Shown: positions 49,661 through 60,823, numbered from the stretch's first letter. The stretch: 64,000 bases of DNA from Microbacterium sp. (GCA_013823625.1 PNMM01000002.1:703061-767060), one strand, 5' to 3'. Notes: a model not told the origin generated them from the letters alone. Numbers and translations: made by a program.

Positions 49661-52100
49661 TCCGGTGCATGACCTCAAGCACCACCGAGGCGATGACACT
49701 CGCGCCCACGGCGATGAGCAGCAATTCGAGCGGCGGCGCACCGAGCTGCAAGAACTCCGTCACGGGCGGGATCGCGAGCAGCACGGGCAGGCCCAGGTAG
49801 GCCGCCACGACCACGAGACCCGTGATGAGCGTGAAGGGCCGTGACAAGATCACAAGCACCCAGAGCGCCGAAAGGGTCAAGGTGATGACAGCGGCGGTTT
49901 GCACAACCGGCGCCTCGTACCCGCCGAGGTAGGCGTAGGCGACCACCGAGATGAGCGTGCCGGCGACGACGAGTCCCGAGGGAATGCAGAAGCGCGCCGC
50001 GCGCCGCAAGAAGCCCGGCCGGTAGCGCTGAATGTTCGGCAGCAGCGCGAGCACGAGCGCGGGCAAGCCGATCGTGAGCCCGTCGACGATCGACAGCTGG
50101 CGCGGCAAGAACGGGAATGGCCACAGCAGCAGCCCGAAGACGACGGCGAACAGAATGGCGTAGGTCGTTTTCGACAAGAACAGCTTGGCGAGGCGCTCGA
50201 CGTTGGCGATGACCTGACGGCCCTCGGCGACGATGCGCGGTAGGCGGCTGAACTGGCCGTCGAGCAACACGAGGCGCGCGACCGCGCGCGTCGCCGCGGC
50301 ACCTGAGCCCATCGCAATGCCCATGTCGGCGTGCTTGAGCGCGAGCGCGTCGTTGACACCATCGCCCGTCATCGCGACGGTGTGGCCCAAGCGCTGCAGC
50401 GAGAGCACCATGGCCTTCTTTTGCTCGGGCGTCACACGCCCAAACACGCGGTGCTCGCGCATGATGGCGTCGAGTTCGGCTTCGTCGTCGGGCAGCGTGC
50501 GCGCGTCGAATCCGGGGCCGTCGTGGTGGACGCCCGCCTCACGAGCGACCGCGGCCACGGTACGCGGGTCATCACCCGAGATGACGCACAGCTCGACCTC
50601 TTGCTCGCGAAAGTAGCCGAGCGTCTCGTGTGCATCGTCGCGCACCTTCTCGCGGAACGACACGAGCGCCACGGCCCGCATGCCCGAGGGCAACTCGGGC
50701 TCGGGGGCCCGCTCACCGTCGGCGAGCTCGACGGGAGGGTCAAGCACGACACCGGTGCGAGCGAGCACGACGGTGCGCTCGCCAGCGGTTGCACGCTCGG
50801 CGAACCGGGCGAGAGCATCCGTCGAATCGGGCACGGTGGCGAGCACGATGTCGGGGGCTCCGAGCACCCAGGTGCCGCGGGCCGGGCCCTCGGCGAACGA
50901 GACGGCGCTCCACTTGCGGCGGCTCGAGAACTCGATCGCCCGCACGGGCTGTTCGGCGGGGGGAGTCGTGAAGCGCTCGACGAGCGCGACGGAGGTGGCG
51001 TTGGCATTGCGGTCGGCACCCATCCACGAGAGGGCGGCCACCGCGGCCGGGTCGAGGTCGGTGTCGGTCAGGGGGTCGACAATCTCGCCCGACGTGGGGC
51101 GGTCGAGCGGCTCGACGGCGTCGAGAATCATGCGGCCCTCGGTGAGCGTGCCCGTCTTGTCGAGGCACAGCATGTCGACGCGGGCGAGGCCCTCAACCGC
51201 GGCGAGCTCTTGCACGAGCACTTCGTGGCGGGCGAGCTTCACGGCTCCGACGGCGAGCGCGACGCTCGTCATGAAGACGAGCCCCTGCGGAATCATCGCG
51301 ATGAGGCTCGCGGCCGAGGCCACCGTCGCCTCGCGCCAGGCGCCCGTGGCAATCGCGACTTCCCAGCCGCCCACCGCCTGCATTTGGCCGTTGACGACGA
51401 TCGCACCGACGGGCAGCAGGAGGATCGTGATCCACTTGATGATCTTCGCGATACCGCTGCGCAGTTCACTGCGCACGAGCGAGAACTGCTTGGCCTCGGC
51501 CGTGATGCGCGCCGCGTACGAGTCGGCGCCGACGCGAATTACGCGCGCGAGCCCGCTGCCGGCAACCACGGTCGAGCCCGACATGAGCTCGCGGCCCGCG
51601 GGCGACGAGACAGGGTCGGCCTCGCCGGTCAGCAGCGACTCATCGATGTCGAGCCCGTGGGCCTCGAGCACGACGGCGTCGGCCGTGACCTGGTCGCCCG
51701 CCGAGAGCACGAAGATGTCGTCCATGACGACCTCGCCGACCCGCACTTCGGCAACGGCGTAGACGCCGTCGGCGCCCTCGCGCAGAACGCGCGCCCGCGG
51801 CGCGTTGAGCACAGCGAGTCGGCTCAAGGTGAGTTTGGCGCGGAACTCTTGCGCCACACCGATGACGACGTTGGCGATGACGAAGAAGCCGAAGAGCGCG
51901 TCTTGCCAATAGCCCAGCACCAGGAGCAGCGCGAAGCTGCCGCCCACGATGAGGTTGAAGAGCGTGAACAGGTTGGCCTGCATGATGCGCCAGAACGACC
52001 GGCCGGTATCACTCGGCATGACGTTGGTCAGCCCGAGTTGGATGCGATGCTGAACATCGGCGAGCGAAAGGCCAGTGGTGGTGTCTGCCGTCGAGGTCAC
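49593..52100 (-). CDS. P-type cation-transporting ATPase, CtpE-like
   Basis: An 835-residue ion pump with about ten membrane segments. Actuator loop LTGEADPV; membrane segment 4 with AMIPQGLVFMTSVA; phosphorylation motif DKTGTLTEG; nucleotide domain; GDGVNDALALKHADMGIAMG hinge. The IPQG motif and general layout match mycobacterial CtpE, implicated in calcium uptake, rather than heavy-metal P1B pumps (no CPC motif, no metal-binding heads). Calcium is therefore the best guess. GTG 52100 is 7 bases after TAGGCT. The 3' end overlaps the EamA gene by 68 bases. Confidence 0.9.
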   Translation of the reverse strand: MTSTADTTTGLSLADVQHRIQLGLTNVMPSDTGRSFWRIMQANLFTLFNLIVGGSFALLLVLGYWQDALFGFFVIANVVIGVAQEFRAKLTLSRLAVLNAPRARVLREGADGVYAVAEVRVGEVVMDDIFVLSAGDQVTADAVVLEAHGLDIDESLLTGEADPVSSPAGRELMSGSTVVAGSGLARVIRVGADSYAARITAEAKQFSLVRSELRSGIAKIIKWITILLLPVGAIVVNGQMQAVGGWEVAIATGAWREATVASAASLIAMIPQGLVFMTSVALAVGAVKLARHEVLVQELAAVEGLARVDMLCLDKTGTLTEGRMILDAVEPLDRPTSGEIVDPLTDTDLDPAAVAALSWMGADRNANATSVALVERFTTPPAEQPVRAIEFSSRRKWSAVSFAEGPARGTWVLGAPDIVLATVPDSTDALARFAERATAGERTVVLARTGVVLDPPVELADGERAPEPELPSGMRAVALVSFREKVRDDAHETLGYFREQEVELCVISGDDPRTVAAVAREAGVHHDGPGFDARTLPDDEAELDAIMREHRVFGRVTPEQKKAMVLSLQRLGHTVAMTGDGVNDALALKHADMGIAMGSGAAATRAVARLVLLDGQFSRLPRIVAEGRQVIANVERLAKLFLSKTTYAILFAVVFGLLLWPFPFLPRQLSIVDGLTIGLPALVLALLPNIQRYRPGFLRRAARFCIPSGLVVAGTLISVVAYAYLGGYEAPVVQTAAVITLTLSALWVLVILSRPFTLITGLVVVAAYLGLPVLLAIPPVTEFLQLGAPPLELLLIAVGASVIASVVLEVMHRIIQRNGDDSAAATAAAQAARRG

Positions 52101-52107
52101 GGTCGCG

Positions 52108-52113
52108 AGCCTA
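52108..52113 (-). promoter_or_regulatory. Candidate -10 of the P-type ATPase (leaderless)
   Basis: Minus-strand TAGGCT, 7 bases, GTG 52100. Confidence 0.45.
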
Positions 52114-52166
52114 TCGGCCGCACCCTATGGCATAGCCGAAAAGTTTTTCCGGTGTTTGCGTCGCGG

Positions 52167-54479
<2,313 letters not shown>

Positions 54480-54486
54480 ACCCTTC

Positions 54487-54492
54487 AGCCTA
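54487..54492 (-). promoter_or_regulatory. Candidate -10 of purL (leaderless)
   Basis: Minus-strand TAGGCT, 7 bases, GTG 54479. A nearby plus-strand TAGGCT (54502-54507), inside the palindrome GCCTAGGC, could serve the divergent small gene. Confidence 0.45.
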
Positions 54493-54584
54493 CCGGCGGC
54501 CTAGGCTGGTGCTGTCGCCTCACCACCCCGAAGCACCAGCGACCCCGAAGCCCCTGTCGCCCTGAGCCACCCCAGGAGCCCCGC

Positions 54585-54674
54585 ATGAACGCTCGATACA
54601 TCTGGATGTACGCCGGCATCGGCGTGCTCGTCTTTCTTGGCGCGATGTTCTTGGGTATCGCGCTCAACCAGTGA
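54585..54674 (+). CDS. 29-residue single-pass membrane peptide
   Basis: A very small gene: MNARYIWMYAGIGVLVFLGA and nine further residues (MFLGIALNQ), one membrane helix with a short basic N-terminus. Support: Shine-Dalgarno AGGAG 6 bases before the ATG, and its own plausible promoter TAGGCT at 54502 with a ~70-base leader containing a twice-repeated ACCCCGAAGC. It lies in the purL-mscS gap, ending 18 bases before the mscS ATG, so it may be co-transcribed with mscS. The function is unknown; such peptides often bind and regulate membrane proteins. Confidence 0.6.
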   Translation: MNARYIWMYAGIGVLVFLGAMFLGIALNQ

Positions 54675-54692
54675 ACGCGAGATGCTGAGGGC

Positions 54693-55925
54693 ATGACTCC
54701 TGTGCTGCCGCTCACCTTCGTCGACGTGGTCGTCGTGCCCGAGCGGGGTTGGCTGTTCTTTCTCGTGCTGACGGTGCTCACGCTCGCCGTCGCCGCCGTG
54801 CTGCTCGTGCTCATCGAGCTGCTCGTGCGCGTCATCGCGATGCGGCAGCCGTGGGCGGCCGTGCTGCTGCGTCACACTCGCCCGGCCCTGCGTCTGCTGC
54901 TCGTGGGCATCGCGGTGTGGGTATCCGTGAGTCTCGCTGCGCCCGAGTCGCGCTTCTCTGAAGTGATCGACCGCATTCTCACCGTCGGCGTGATTGGCCT
55001 TTTCACGTGGCTGCTCGTTGAGGTCGTCGACTTCGCGTTCGAGGGCGCCATGGTGCGCTTTCCGATCGGCGCCGATGCCACGCGCGCCGCCCGTCGCGCG
55101 CATACTCAATTGACGTTCCTTAAGAGGCTCGCAACCGTGACGATCATCGTCGTCGGCGTGAGTGCCGCCCTCTTGACCTTCCCGCAAATGCAGGCCATCG
55201 GCGCGAGTTTGCTCGCCTCGGCCGGCCTTGCGGGCATCGTCGCGGGTCTCGCCGCGCAGTCCACGCTCTCGAACGTGTTTGCGGGCGTGCAGATTGCCTT
55301 TAGCGACGCCATTCGGGTCGATGACATTGTGATCGTCGAAGGTGAGTGGGGGCGCATCGAAGAGATCACCCTCACCTACGTCGTCATTCGCATTTGGGAT
55401 GACCGCCGCCTCGTCGTGCCCTCGACCCACTTCACCAGCACGCCCTTTGAGAACTGGACGCGCACGGGCAGCGAATTGCTCGGCTCGGTCGAACTCGACC
55501 TCGACTGGCGCGTGAGCCCCGCCGCGATGCGCTCGCGGTTGGCTGAGATTCTCGACGGCACCGCGCTGTGGGATCGCCGGGTCTCGGTGCTGCAGGTTTC
55601 TGCGGCGACCGACGGGTTCGTGCGCGTGCGCATTCTCGTGAGCGCGGCCGACGCCGGGTCGCTCTTCGACCTGCGCAACTACGTGCGCGAACAGCTCGTC
55701 GAATGGGTGCAGCTCGAGAGCCCCGGAGCCATGCCGCGAACGCGCGTGCTCATGGTCGACACGGCCTCGCCCGACGACGCGGCTCCGCCCGTTGACCCCG
55801 CCGACCAGTCGGCGAAGCGCCAATTGTTCAGCGGCACGCCCGAAGCCCACCAACGAGCGGAGCAGATGCTCGCGCCGTCGGCTGATCCGAATGCGCCGAG
55901 CCGCGTGGGCCCGGTGGTCGACTAG
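54693..55925 (+). CDS. Small-conductance mechanosensitive channel, MscS family
   Basis: A 410-residue MscS-like protein. Three to four N-terminal membrane segments, then the pore helix GASLLASAGLAGIVAGLAAQSTLSNVFAG with its Ala/Gly packing, the beta domain (FSDAIRVDDIVIVEGEWGRIEEITLTYVVIRIWDDRRLVVPSTHF) and the C-terminal alpha/beta vestibule. An additional acidic/Pro tail (~60 residues) follows. It releases solutes under hypo-osmotic shock. ATG is 6 bases after GATGCT, a weaker -10. Confidence 0.92.
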   Translation: MTPVLPLTFVDVVVVPERGWLFFLVLTVLTLAVAAVLLVLIELLVRVIAMRQPWAAVLLRHTRPALRLLLVGIAVWVSVSLAAPESRFSEVIDRILTVGVIGLFTWLLVEVVDFAFEGAMVRFPIGADATRAARRAHTQLTFLKRLATVTIIVVGVSAALLTFPQMQAIGASLLASAGLAGIVAGLAAQSTLSNVFAGVQIAFSDAIRVDDIVIVEGEWGRIEEITLTYVVIRIWDDRRLVVPSTHFTSTPFENWTRTGSELLGSVELDLDWRVSPAAMRSRLAEILDGTALWDRRVSVLQVSAATDGFVRVRILVSAADAGSLFDLRNYVREQLVEWVQLESPGAMPRTRVLMVDTASPDDAAPPVDPADQSAKRQLFSGTPEAHQRAEQMLAPSADPNAPSRVGPVVD

Positions 55926-55946
55926 CGGCGGCCGGTCAGCGCGTCA

Positions 55947-56435
55947 CTAGGCCTTCGGAACCGGAGGGCCCAGGATCAACAGCACGGTGAAGAGCACCAC
56001 GACTGCGAGCAGAATCAGGGTGGCCAGCAGGTACGGGTGGTTGAGCATCCACCGCACCAGGCGGTCGAACCAGCGCTGATCACGCGGGTCGTCGGTGGCC
56101 TCGCGCCGCCAATCGCCCTCGAGCTTGCCGGTGCGGTGAGCCCACATGTCGAAGGGGATCGTGGCGTAGGGGATGACGGCCGTGACGACGGCGAGGAGGC
56201 CCAAGCCGACACTCCAGCGCTGGTTGATGGCCGTGAGCACCGCCGTGGCACCGTAGGCGAGGAACACGAAACCGTGGATGCTGCCGCCGATCGTGACCGC
56301 AATGTCGAGCCCGATCGTGGCGCGCAGAACGAGGCCCGTGATGAGCAAGGTCCAGGTGATCGCCTCGGCGATCGCGACGATGCGATAGAGCTTCTTCGGG
56401 GTCAGGCGCGAGGTGGGCACAGCAGTTTCGGTCAT
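55947..56435 (-). CDS. DUF3817 membrane protein
   Basis: A 162-residue protein with four hydrophobic segments. The family pattern is RIVAIAEAITWTLLITGLVLR, GGSIHGFVFLAYGATAVL and ATIPFDMW near residue 90. The C-terminus continues with WMLNHPYLLATLILLAVVVLF. Such proteins (YdzA/DUF3817) are of unknown function, sometimes encoded near transporters. ATG 56435 is 6 bases after TAAGGT. Confidence 0.82.
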   Translation of the reverse strand: MTETAVPTSRLTPKKLYRIVAIAEAITWTLLITGLVLRATIGLDIAVTIGGSIHGFVFLAYGATAVLTAINQRWSVGLGLLAVVTAVIPYATIPFDMWAHRTGKLEGDWRREATDDPRDQRWFDRLVRWMLNHPYLLATLILLAVVVLFTVLLILGPPVPKA

Positions 56436-56441
56436 GCCTCT

Positions 56442-56447
56442 ACCTTA
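56442..56447 (-). promoter_or_regulatory. Candidate -10 of the DUF3817 gene (leaderless)
   Basis: Minus-strand TAAGGT, 6 bases, ATG 56435; it overlaps the end of the TetR gene. Confidence 0.4.
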
Positions 56448-57035
56448 ATCAAGGCTTGCTGAGACTCCGCGGGCAGCGAAGTGTGTGCGCACGAGTTCCT
56501 CGACTCGTGCATGCAAGTGCGCCCGATCGGGCATGCGCTGACGGAGAACGTCGAGCAGCCCCGCGCCCTCCACAAGAGCCATGACGTCGCCGGCGAGGTC
56601 GGGGGCGACGGATGCCATGTGCTCGGGCAGCACCGACGCCAGGGACTCGGAAAGCTCGGTGTGCACGTGCGAGCGGGCTGCCTCGATCGCGGGCTGAACG
56701 CGGGGGGCCACGGCGCTGAGAAACGCGTAGTACGAGAGGGGCGGGGCCACCTGCGAAATGCTCTCGATCGCGTCGACGTAGTCGTCGACCAGGCGGTGCG
56801 CGAGCGCGAGCGGTGCCGTGGGTCGCGGCTGAGCCGGCAGCGTCAGTGACCCGGTGAAGAAGCGCTCGATGACCGCATCGAGAAGCGCCTCTTTGCTGTC
56901 GAAGTGGTAGTACAGCGCACCCTTCGAGAAGGGGACCTCGGCGAGAATGCGCGTCAGGCTCGTGGCGGCGTATCCGTTCTCCAGAAAAAGACGGAAGGCA
57001 GCGGTCAGGATGCTCTCCCGAGCGTCAGTCGTCAC
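56445..57035 (-). CDS. TetR-family regulator, third gene of its operon
   Basis: A 196-residue regulator. HTH at residues 5-50: ARESILTAAFRLFLENGYAATSLTRILAEVPFSKGALYYHFDSKEALLDAVI. GTG 57035 is supported by Shine-Dalgarno GGGAGG 5 bases upstream and by its 4-base overlap (GTGA) with the stop of the GNAT gene; the longer frame upstream is inside that gene. The palindrome at 58252-58269 before the operon is the likely operator. Confidence 0.9.
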   Translation of the reverse strand: MTTDARESILTAAFRLFLENGYAATSLTRILAEVPFSKGALYYHFDSKEALLDAVIERFFTGSLTLPAQPRPTAPLALAHRLVDDYVDAIESISQVAPPLSYYAFLSAVAPRVQPAIEAARSHVHTELSESLASVLPEHMASVAPDLAGDVMALVEGAGLLDVLRQRMPDRAHLHARVEELVRTHFAARGVSASLD

Positions 57036-57706
57036 TGCACCTCCCCGTCCATGACCTCGAACCGTGTCGGATGACCCATCACGTGCACGTCTACCCGATC
57101 GAGCCGCGCGACCCCCCGGGTCACGAAGCCCCAGCGAGCGTATCGCTCGACATTGAGGGGGTTCTCGGTCTCGAGCCGCACTCCCCACGAGCGCGGGTCT
57201 CGTCGGGCATGGTCGACGGCCCGCTCGACGAGCATCCGTCCGACACCGAGTCCGCGCGCTGCCTCATCGACTCCCACCGCGACGAGCACGTGGTGGGGGG
57301 CGGCAGGGCCGAGGGTGCGCGAGGCGAGGTCGGCGTCATTCAGGAGGCGCAAGGCGCCGGGAGCGAGCCGACGAGAGAGCATCACGAATCGCACTCCCGA
57401 GACGAGTCGGGCGATACTCGCCCGCACGGCTCTGAGCGGAGTGCCGCCCTGCGGGTCGGCGATGAGGGCCACACCGATCAATGCTCCCGCGCGCTCCGCG
57501 AGCACGAGTTCGCCGCCCGCGAGCAGTGTGCCGGCGATGGAGGCGCGAAAGATGCTGTCGCGCGCAGCTCTCGGGTCGTGGGCCGAATCGGTTGCGGCCG
57601 CGATGAGTGGGTCTCGCTTGAAGGCGCGCGCGAAGAGTGCAGCGGCGGCGATGCGATCACCGGCGTCGGCCTTCCGGAGCGCAACGTCGGGGCTGTGCTC
57701 GTTCAT
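57032..57706 (-). CDS. GNAT-family acetyltransferase
   Basis: A 224-residue protein with acetyl-CoA loop VAVGVDEAARGLGVGRMLVERAVDHAR (R/Q..G.G/A pattern RGLGVG) and terminal block LETENPLNVERYARWGFVTRG. Second gene of a three-gene operon: ATG 57706 overlaps the stop of the membrane protein gene by 4 bases, and its stop overlaps the TetR GTG by 4. Substrate unknown; resistance-type acetylation of a small molecule sensed by the TetR is a plausible reading. Confidence 0.87.
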   Translation of the reverse strand: MNEHSPDVALRKADAGDRIAAAALFARAFKRDPLIAAATDSAHDPRAARDSIFRASIAGTLLAGGELVLAERAGALIGVALIADPQGGTPLRAVRASIARLVSGVRFVMLSRRLAPGALRLLNDADLASRTLGPAAPHHVLVAVGVDEAARGLGVGRMLVERAVDHARRDPRSWGVRLETENPLNVERYARWGFVTRGVARLDRVDVHVMGHPTRFEVMDGEVQ

Positions 57707-58242
57707 GGTCCCGTCGCCCGGCTGTGGTCGACGGCAAACGAGAACACAACCTTGAGCGCGAACATCGCTGTGACGAACAGCAGCGGCACGGTCGTTTCGG
57801 GGGTGATCGTCACAGCGCTGAGGATGACGATGACCGCAGCGGCCGCGGCGGGCCGTTGAATGGTCGACCGCTGCATGAGCACGACGATCGTTCCCGCGAC
57901 GATCGTGAGAACCCAGCCCACGAGCGCCGGCACGAGAGGAAGATCGAGCAGTAGCGCGACCGCCGGCAGGTGCACGTGCACCGCGAGGAACACCGCGCGT
58001 CGCCGACCGCTCGCGGCGTAGTGCTCGTTTGTTCCGCGGGTGACGTTGGCAACCGCGCCGGCGGCGATGTCGGCGACAAGCAACGCGGCGATGACCGCGC
58101 GCCAGGGTTCGACGGTGAGCAGGGCCGGGAGCACCGCGAGCACAGCGAGGGGCATCGCCAGCAGAATCAGCCCGAGCGATGCCACCGTTTGGCGCTCACC
58201 CAGTACATCGTGAAGAGAGGAAGGAATCGAGAGGAGCCTCAT
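57703..58242 (-). CDS. Membrane protein, first gene of TetR-GNAT operon
   Basis: A 179-residue protein with about five hydrophobic segments: ASLGLILLAMPLAVLAVLPALL, VIAALLVADIAAGAVANV, VHLPAVALLLDLPLVPALVGWVLTIVAGTIVVL, AAAVIVILSAVTI and a final one. The HYAASGRRRAVFLAVHVHLPAV region is notable for its His/Arg content. Family not recognised. ATG 58242 lies 6 bases after TATGTT. Confidence 0.72.
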   Translation of the reverse strand: MRLLSIPSSLHDVLGERQTVASLGLILLAMPLAVLAVLPALLTVEPWRAVIAALLVADIAAGAVANVTRGTNEHYAASGRRRAVFLAVHVHLPAVALLLDLPLVPALVGWVLTIVAGTIVVLMQRSTIQRPAAAAAVIVILSAVTITPETTVPLLFVTAMFALKVVFSFAVDHSRATGP

Positions 58243-58248
58243 GCGTGC

Positions 58249-58254
58249 AACATA
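58249..58254 (-). promoter_or_regulatory. -10 element of the membrane protein-GNAT-TetR operon
   Basis: Minus-strand TATGTT, 6 bases, ATG 58242; it overlaps the operator at 58252. Confidence 0.5.
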
Positions 58255-58269
58255 CCAACTGGTCGGTAT
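58252..58269. promoter_or_regulatory. TetR operator of the three-gene operon
   Basis: ATACC-AACTGGTC-GGTAT, an 18-bp palindrome (14 of 18 positions symmetric), overlapping the -10. The ACC.ACTGGTCGGT core is typical of TetR operators. Confidence 0.7.
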
Positions 58270-58293
58270 TCGATCAAGAGCAGTCGGAATCGC

Positions 58294-58317
58294 CGTCGTC
58301 GCGGGGGTTCGACGACG
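58294..58317 (-). terminator. Hairpin after purQ
   Basis: CGTCGTCG-8-CGACGACG, a perfect 8-bp stem, lies 12 bases after the purQ stop on the minus strand and before the divergent-side operator. Probable terminator of the purD-purQ transcript; no U-tract. Confidence 0.5.
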
Positions 58318-58329
58318 CGCGCGTGAGCG

Positions 58330-59028
58330 CTAGAGGCGACCGACGAGAGCGGTGAGCACGCTCGTGAAGAACGTGAGCCCGTCAACGCCCGAGCGCATGG
58401 CCTCGGGAGTGTTGGGGCCGAAGCCCGGCTCGACGGCGTGCTCGGGGTGCGGCATGAGGCCGACGACGTTGCCGCGCTCGTTGCGCAGACCCGCGATGTC
58501 GCGCAGCGAGCCGTTGGGGTTCACGTCGAGGTAGCGGAAGGCGACGAGACCCTCGCCCTCGAGCCGGTCGAGCGTGGCCTCGTCGGCGATGAAGCCACCC
58601 TCACCGTTCTTGAGCGGGATGGTGATTTCTTGGCCGAGCTCGAAACCGTTTGTCCAGGCACTGTCGGTGCTTTCGACGCGCAACCGCTGGTCGCGACGGA
58701 TGAAGTCACCGTGGTCGTTGCGAATCAGACCGCCGGGCAGCAGGTGCGCTTCGACGAGAATCTGGAAGCCGTTGCAGATGCCCAGGACGGGCATCCCGCT
58801 GTTCGCCGCATCAATGACTTCGGCCATGATCGGCGAGCGCGCCGCGATGGCGCCGCAGCGCAAGTAGTCGCCGTAGCTGAAGCCGCCGGGTAGCACGATC
58901 GCGTCGACGCCCATGAGGTCATGCGTGCCGTGCCACAGCGCGACGGGCTCTGCTCCGGCGAGGCGAATGGCGCGCTGCGCGTCGCGATCGTCGAGTGAGC
59001 CCGGAAACGTGACGACGCCGATGCGCAC
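58330..59028 (-). CDS. purQ: FGAM synthase glutaminase subunit PurQ
   Basis: Class I glutamine amidotransferase (232 residues) supplying ammonia to Pur[15 protein letters not shown] at the N-terminus, [14 protein letters not shown], the nucleophile cysteine in GICNGFQIL, and the His/Glu of MPHPEHA. The GTG start shares one base with the purS TAG stop, so the two subunits are made together. The chosen start gives the usual length. Confidence 0.96.
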   Translation of the reverse strand: MRIGVVTFPGSLDDRDAQRAIRLAGAEPVALWHGTHDLMGVDAIVLPGGFSYGDYLRCGAIAARSPIMAEVIDAANSGMPVLGICNGFQILVEAHLLPGGLIRNDHGDFIRRDQRLRVESTDSAWTNGFELGQEITIPLKNGEGGFIADEATLDRLEGEGLVAFRYLDVNPNGSLRDIAGLRNERGNVVGLMPHPEHAVEPGFGPNTPEAMRSGVDGLTFFTSVLTALVGRL

Positions 59029-59294
59029 TAGCGGGTCTCTCCGGCGACGCCGTCGACGTGCACGCTGATGACGTCTTCGATCACGCCGTTGCTGAGCATG
59101 TCGGCCGCGAGCTGCTGCGCGGTTTCGAGCAGGGCCGCATCGACCTCGCCGTCAACGTGCAACTCGAAACGCTTGCCGATGCGCACATCGCGGATGCTCG
59201 CGTGACCGAGGCGGTGCAGCGCCCCCGCAACGGCTTTGCCGGCCGGGTCGAGCAGTTCAGCCTTCGGCATGACCTCGACGACGATGGTGGGCAC
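59028..59294 (-). CDS. purS: FGAM synthase subunit PurS
   Basis: An 88-residue bridging subunit of the PurLQS complex that channels ammonia. [18 protein letters not shown] is the PurS signature (M.K..LLDP.G), followed by VRIGKRFEL and [12 protein letters not shown]. The GTG start has GGGAG 6 bases upstream. Immediately precedes purQ. Confidence 0.95.
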   Translation of the reverse strand: MPTIVVEVMPKAELLDPAGKAVAGALHRLGHASIRDVRIGKRFELHVDGEVDAALLETAQQLAADMLSNGVIEDVISVHVDGVAGETR

Positions 59295-59336
59295 AGTGGA
59301 CTCCCGGGGGTGGCTCGGCGGGCGGATGCCCCCAGT

Positions 59337-60008
59337 CTACCGAGCGCTCAGCAGGTAGTCGGCGCGCTCGAGCGTGGGCTCGATCAGCACGGCGTTGCGC
59401 TCGTCCGGGCCAAGGGCCCAGGCGCGGGCCTGCTCGTCGGTCTTGCCAAAGGCGACGTGCCGCGCGATGAGCCGTTCGTGCCGCGTGGCCTCGTCGAGAA
59501 TCACCCCGACCGTCACGTCGAGCAACGGCGCGACCCGGTGCCAGCCGTGGTCGTCGAGCAAGAGGTAGTTGCCCTCGACGATGATGCACGGCACCTCGGG
59601 CGTGAACGACAACTCGTCGGGCACAGGCTCTTCGATCGTGCGGTCGAAGCCGGGGGCGCGCACGGTGCCGGTCGCCGAGCTCAGCGACGTGAGCAGGGCG
59701 ACGAACGCGTCGACATCGAACGTGTCGGGCGCACCCATGCGCTCGCGGCGGCCGAGCGACACGAGCTGGGCCTGCGGAAAGTGGAATCCGTCCATCGGGA
59801 GCACCCGCGAGCCGGGGAGAAGAGCGGCGAGCTTCTCGGCCGCGGTCGACTTGCCGGCGCCGGGCTTTCCGGCGAGGCCCACGAGGAGGGGGGTGGATGC
59901 TGTGCGCGCGGCGAGCATCCCCTCAACAATCGCGGCGAGGGCGGGCAGGTCAATCGGCGCGCGCCCTTCGTCCGCAGACCCTTCGCGGCTCACGCCGACG
60001 GTGCTCAC
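59337..60008 (-). CDS. Nucleoside/nucleotide kinase family protein
   Basis: A P-loop kinase of 223 residues related to uridine kinase and type I pantothenate kinase (the YggC/FrcK-like group). Walker A GLAGKPGAGKST; MDGFHFPQAQL with the catalytic Asp-Gly-Phe-His; VEGNYLLLDDHGW; and the lid RHERLIARHVAFGK. Substrate unknown; sugars or nucleosides are both possible. GTG 60008 overlaps the stop of the first SGNH gene, so the two are coupled. Confidence 0.82.
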   Translation of the reverse strand: MSTVGVSREGSADEGRAPIDLPALAAIVEGMLAARTASTPLLVGLAGKPGAGKSTAAEKLAALLPGSRVLPMDGFHFPQAQLVSLGRRERMGAPDTFDVDAFVALLTSLSSATGTVRAPGFDRTIEEPVPDELSFTPEVPCIIVEGNYLLLDDHGWHRVAPLLDVTVGVILDEATRHERLIARHVAFGKTDEQARAWALGPDERNAVLIEPTLERADYLLSAR

Positions 60009-60781
60009 GCCGCCGCAGCCCGATCGGGAATCAGTGCGGCGATGCCGTGCGCCACCGCGTCGTCAACGATGAATTCGGCCCACTCGCGGCAGCCGTGCGC
60101 GCTCGGGTGAAAGTCGTCGGTCGCAAAGTGGTCGGCCGCGTAGGGCGGCAGCGGCGGGGTCATGTGGGCGAGCGGGAAGCGCTCGAGCGCACGACGCGCA
60201 CTGACTTCGAGCGACTGCGCGTGCAGGTAGAGCGTGCCGCGCAAGGGCTCGGGCAGCAGGCCGAAGCGGTGAAAGGCGGGCAGGGCGCTCATGAGCACGA
60301 TCGCGCGCGGGTGCGCCGCTTCGATCTCGCGCACGATGCGCGTGATGTCGCGGCGAAACGCGCGGTGCGAACGCACCTGCATGGTGTCGTTCGCGCCGAG
60401 GCTGATGACGACCAGGTCGGTCGGCTCGGCGATGGCTTCGTCGAGGTGGTCGCGAATGACATCGCGCGCGGTCGCGCCATTGCGCCCGCGAGCCCGCCAG
60501 CGCACGGGGCGCCCGGTGTGGGCGGTGAGCTCGGCGGCGACGCATCCCGCCAGGCCTTCAACGGCTTCGTCGACTCCCACGCCCACCGCCATCGAGTCGC
60601 CCATGACGAGCAGGCGAATGGGGTCGTCTCCGCCGCCTCCCTCCCAGGGCTTGGGCGGCTCGGGCAGTAGCGGCACCACGCGACGCAGGCGCACCGTCTG
60701 CGGAACCAGGATGGGTGCGAGGGCCAGCACCACGGCCCGGCTCAGGCGGCGGCCGCGTAACGGGCGGGGTCGGGGGGTCAT
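60005..60781 (-). CDS. SGNH/GDSL hydrolase (copy 1)
   Basis: A 258-residue serine esterase. Block I VMGDSMAVG holds the catalytic Ser in a GDS motif; block II RGRNGAT; block III GANDT (oxyanion Asn); block V DDFHPSAHG with catalytic Asp and His. A basic N-terminal hydrophobic stretch (LSRAVVLALAPILVPQTV) may be a membrane anchor or signal without a clear cleavage site. ATG 60781 is 7 bases after TAGACT. Its neighbour is a paralogue. Confidence 0.9.
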   Translation of the reverse strand: MTPRPRPLRGRRLSRAVVLALAPILVPQTVRLRRVVPLLPEPPKPWEGGGGDDPIRLLVMGDSMAVGVGVDEAVEGLAGCVAAELTAHTGRPVRWRARGRNGATARDVIRDHLDEAIAEPTDLVVISLGANDTMQVRSHRAFRRDITRIVREIEAAHPRAIVLMSALPAFHRFGLLPEPLRGTLYLHAQSLEVSARRALERFPLAHMTPPLPPYAADHFATDDFHPSAHGCREWAEFIVDDAVAHGIAALIPDRAAAA

Positions 60782-60788
60782 GCGCGCG

Positions 60789-60794
60789 AGTCTA
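60789..60794 (-). promoter_or_regulatory. Candidate -10 of SGNH copy 1 (leaderless)
   Basis: Minus-strand TAGACT, 7 bases, ATG 60781. Confidence 0.4.
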
Positions 60795-60823
60795 GGGCGC
60801 GCGCGTCAGCGCACACCGAAAGC

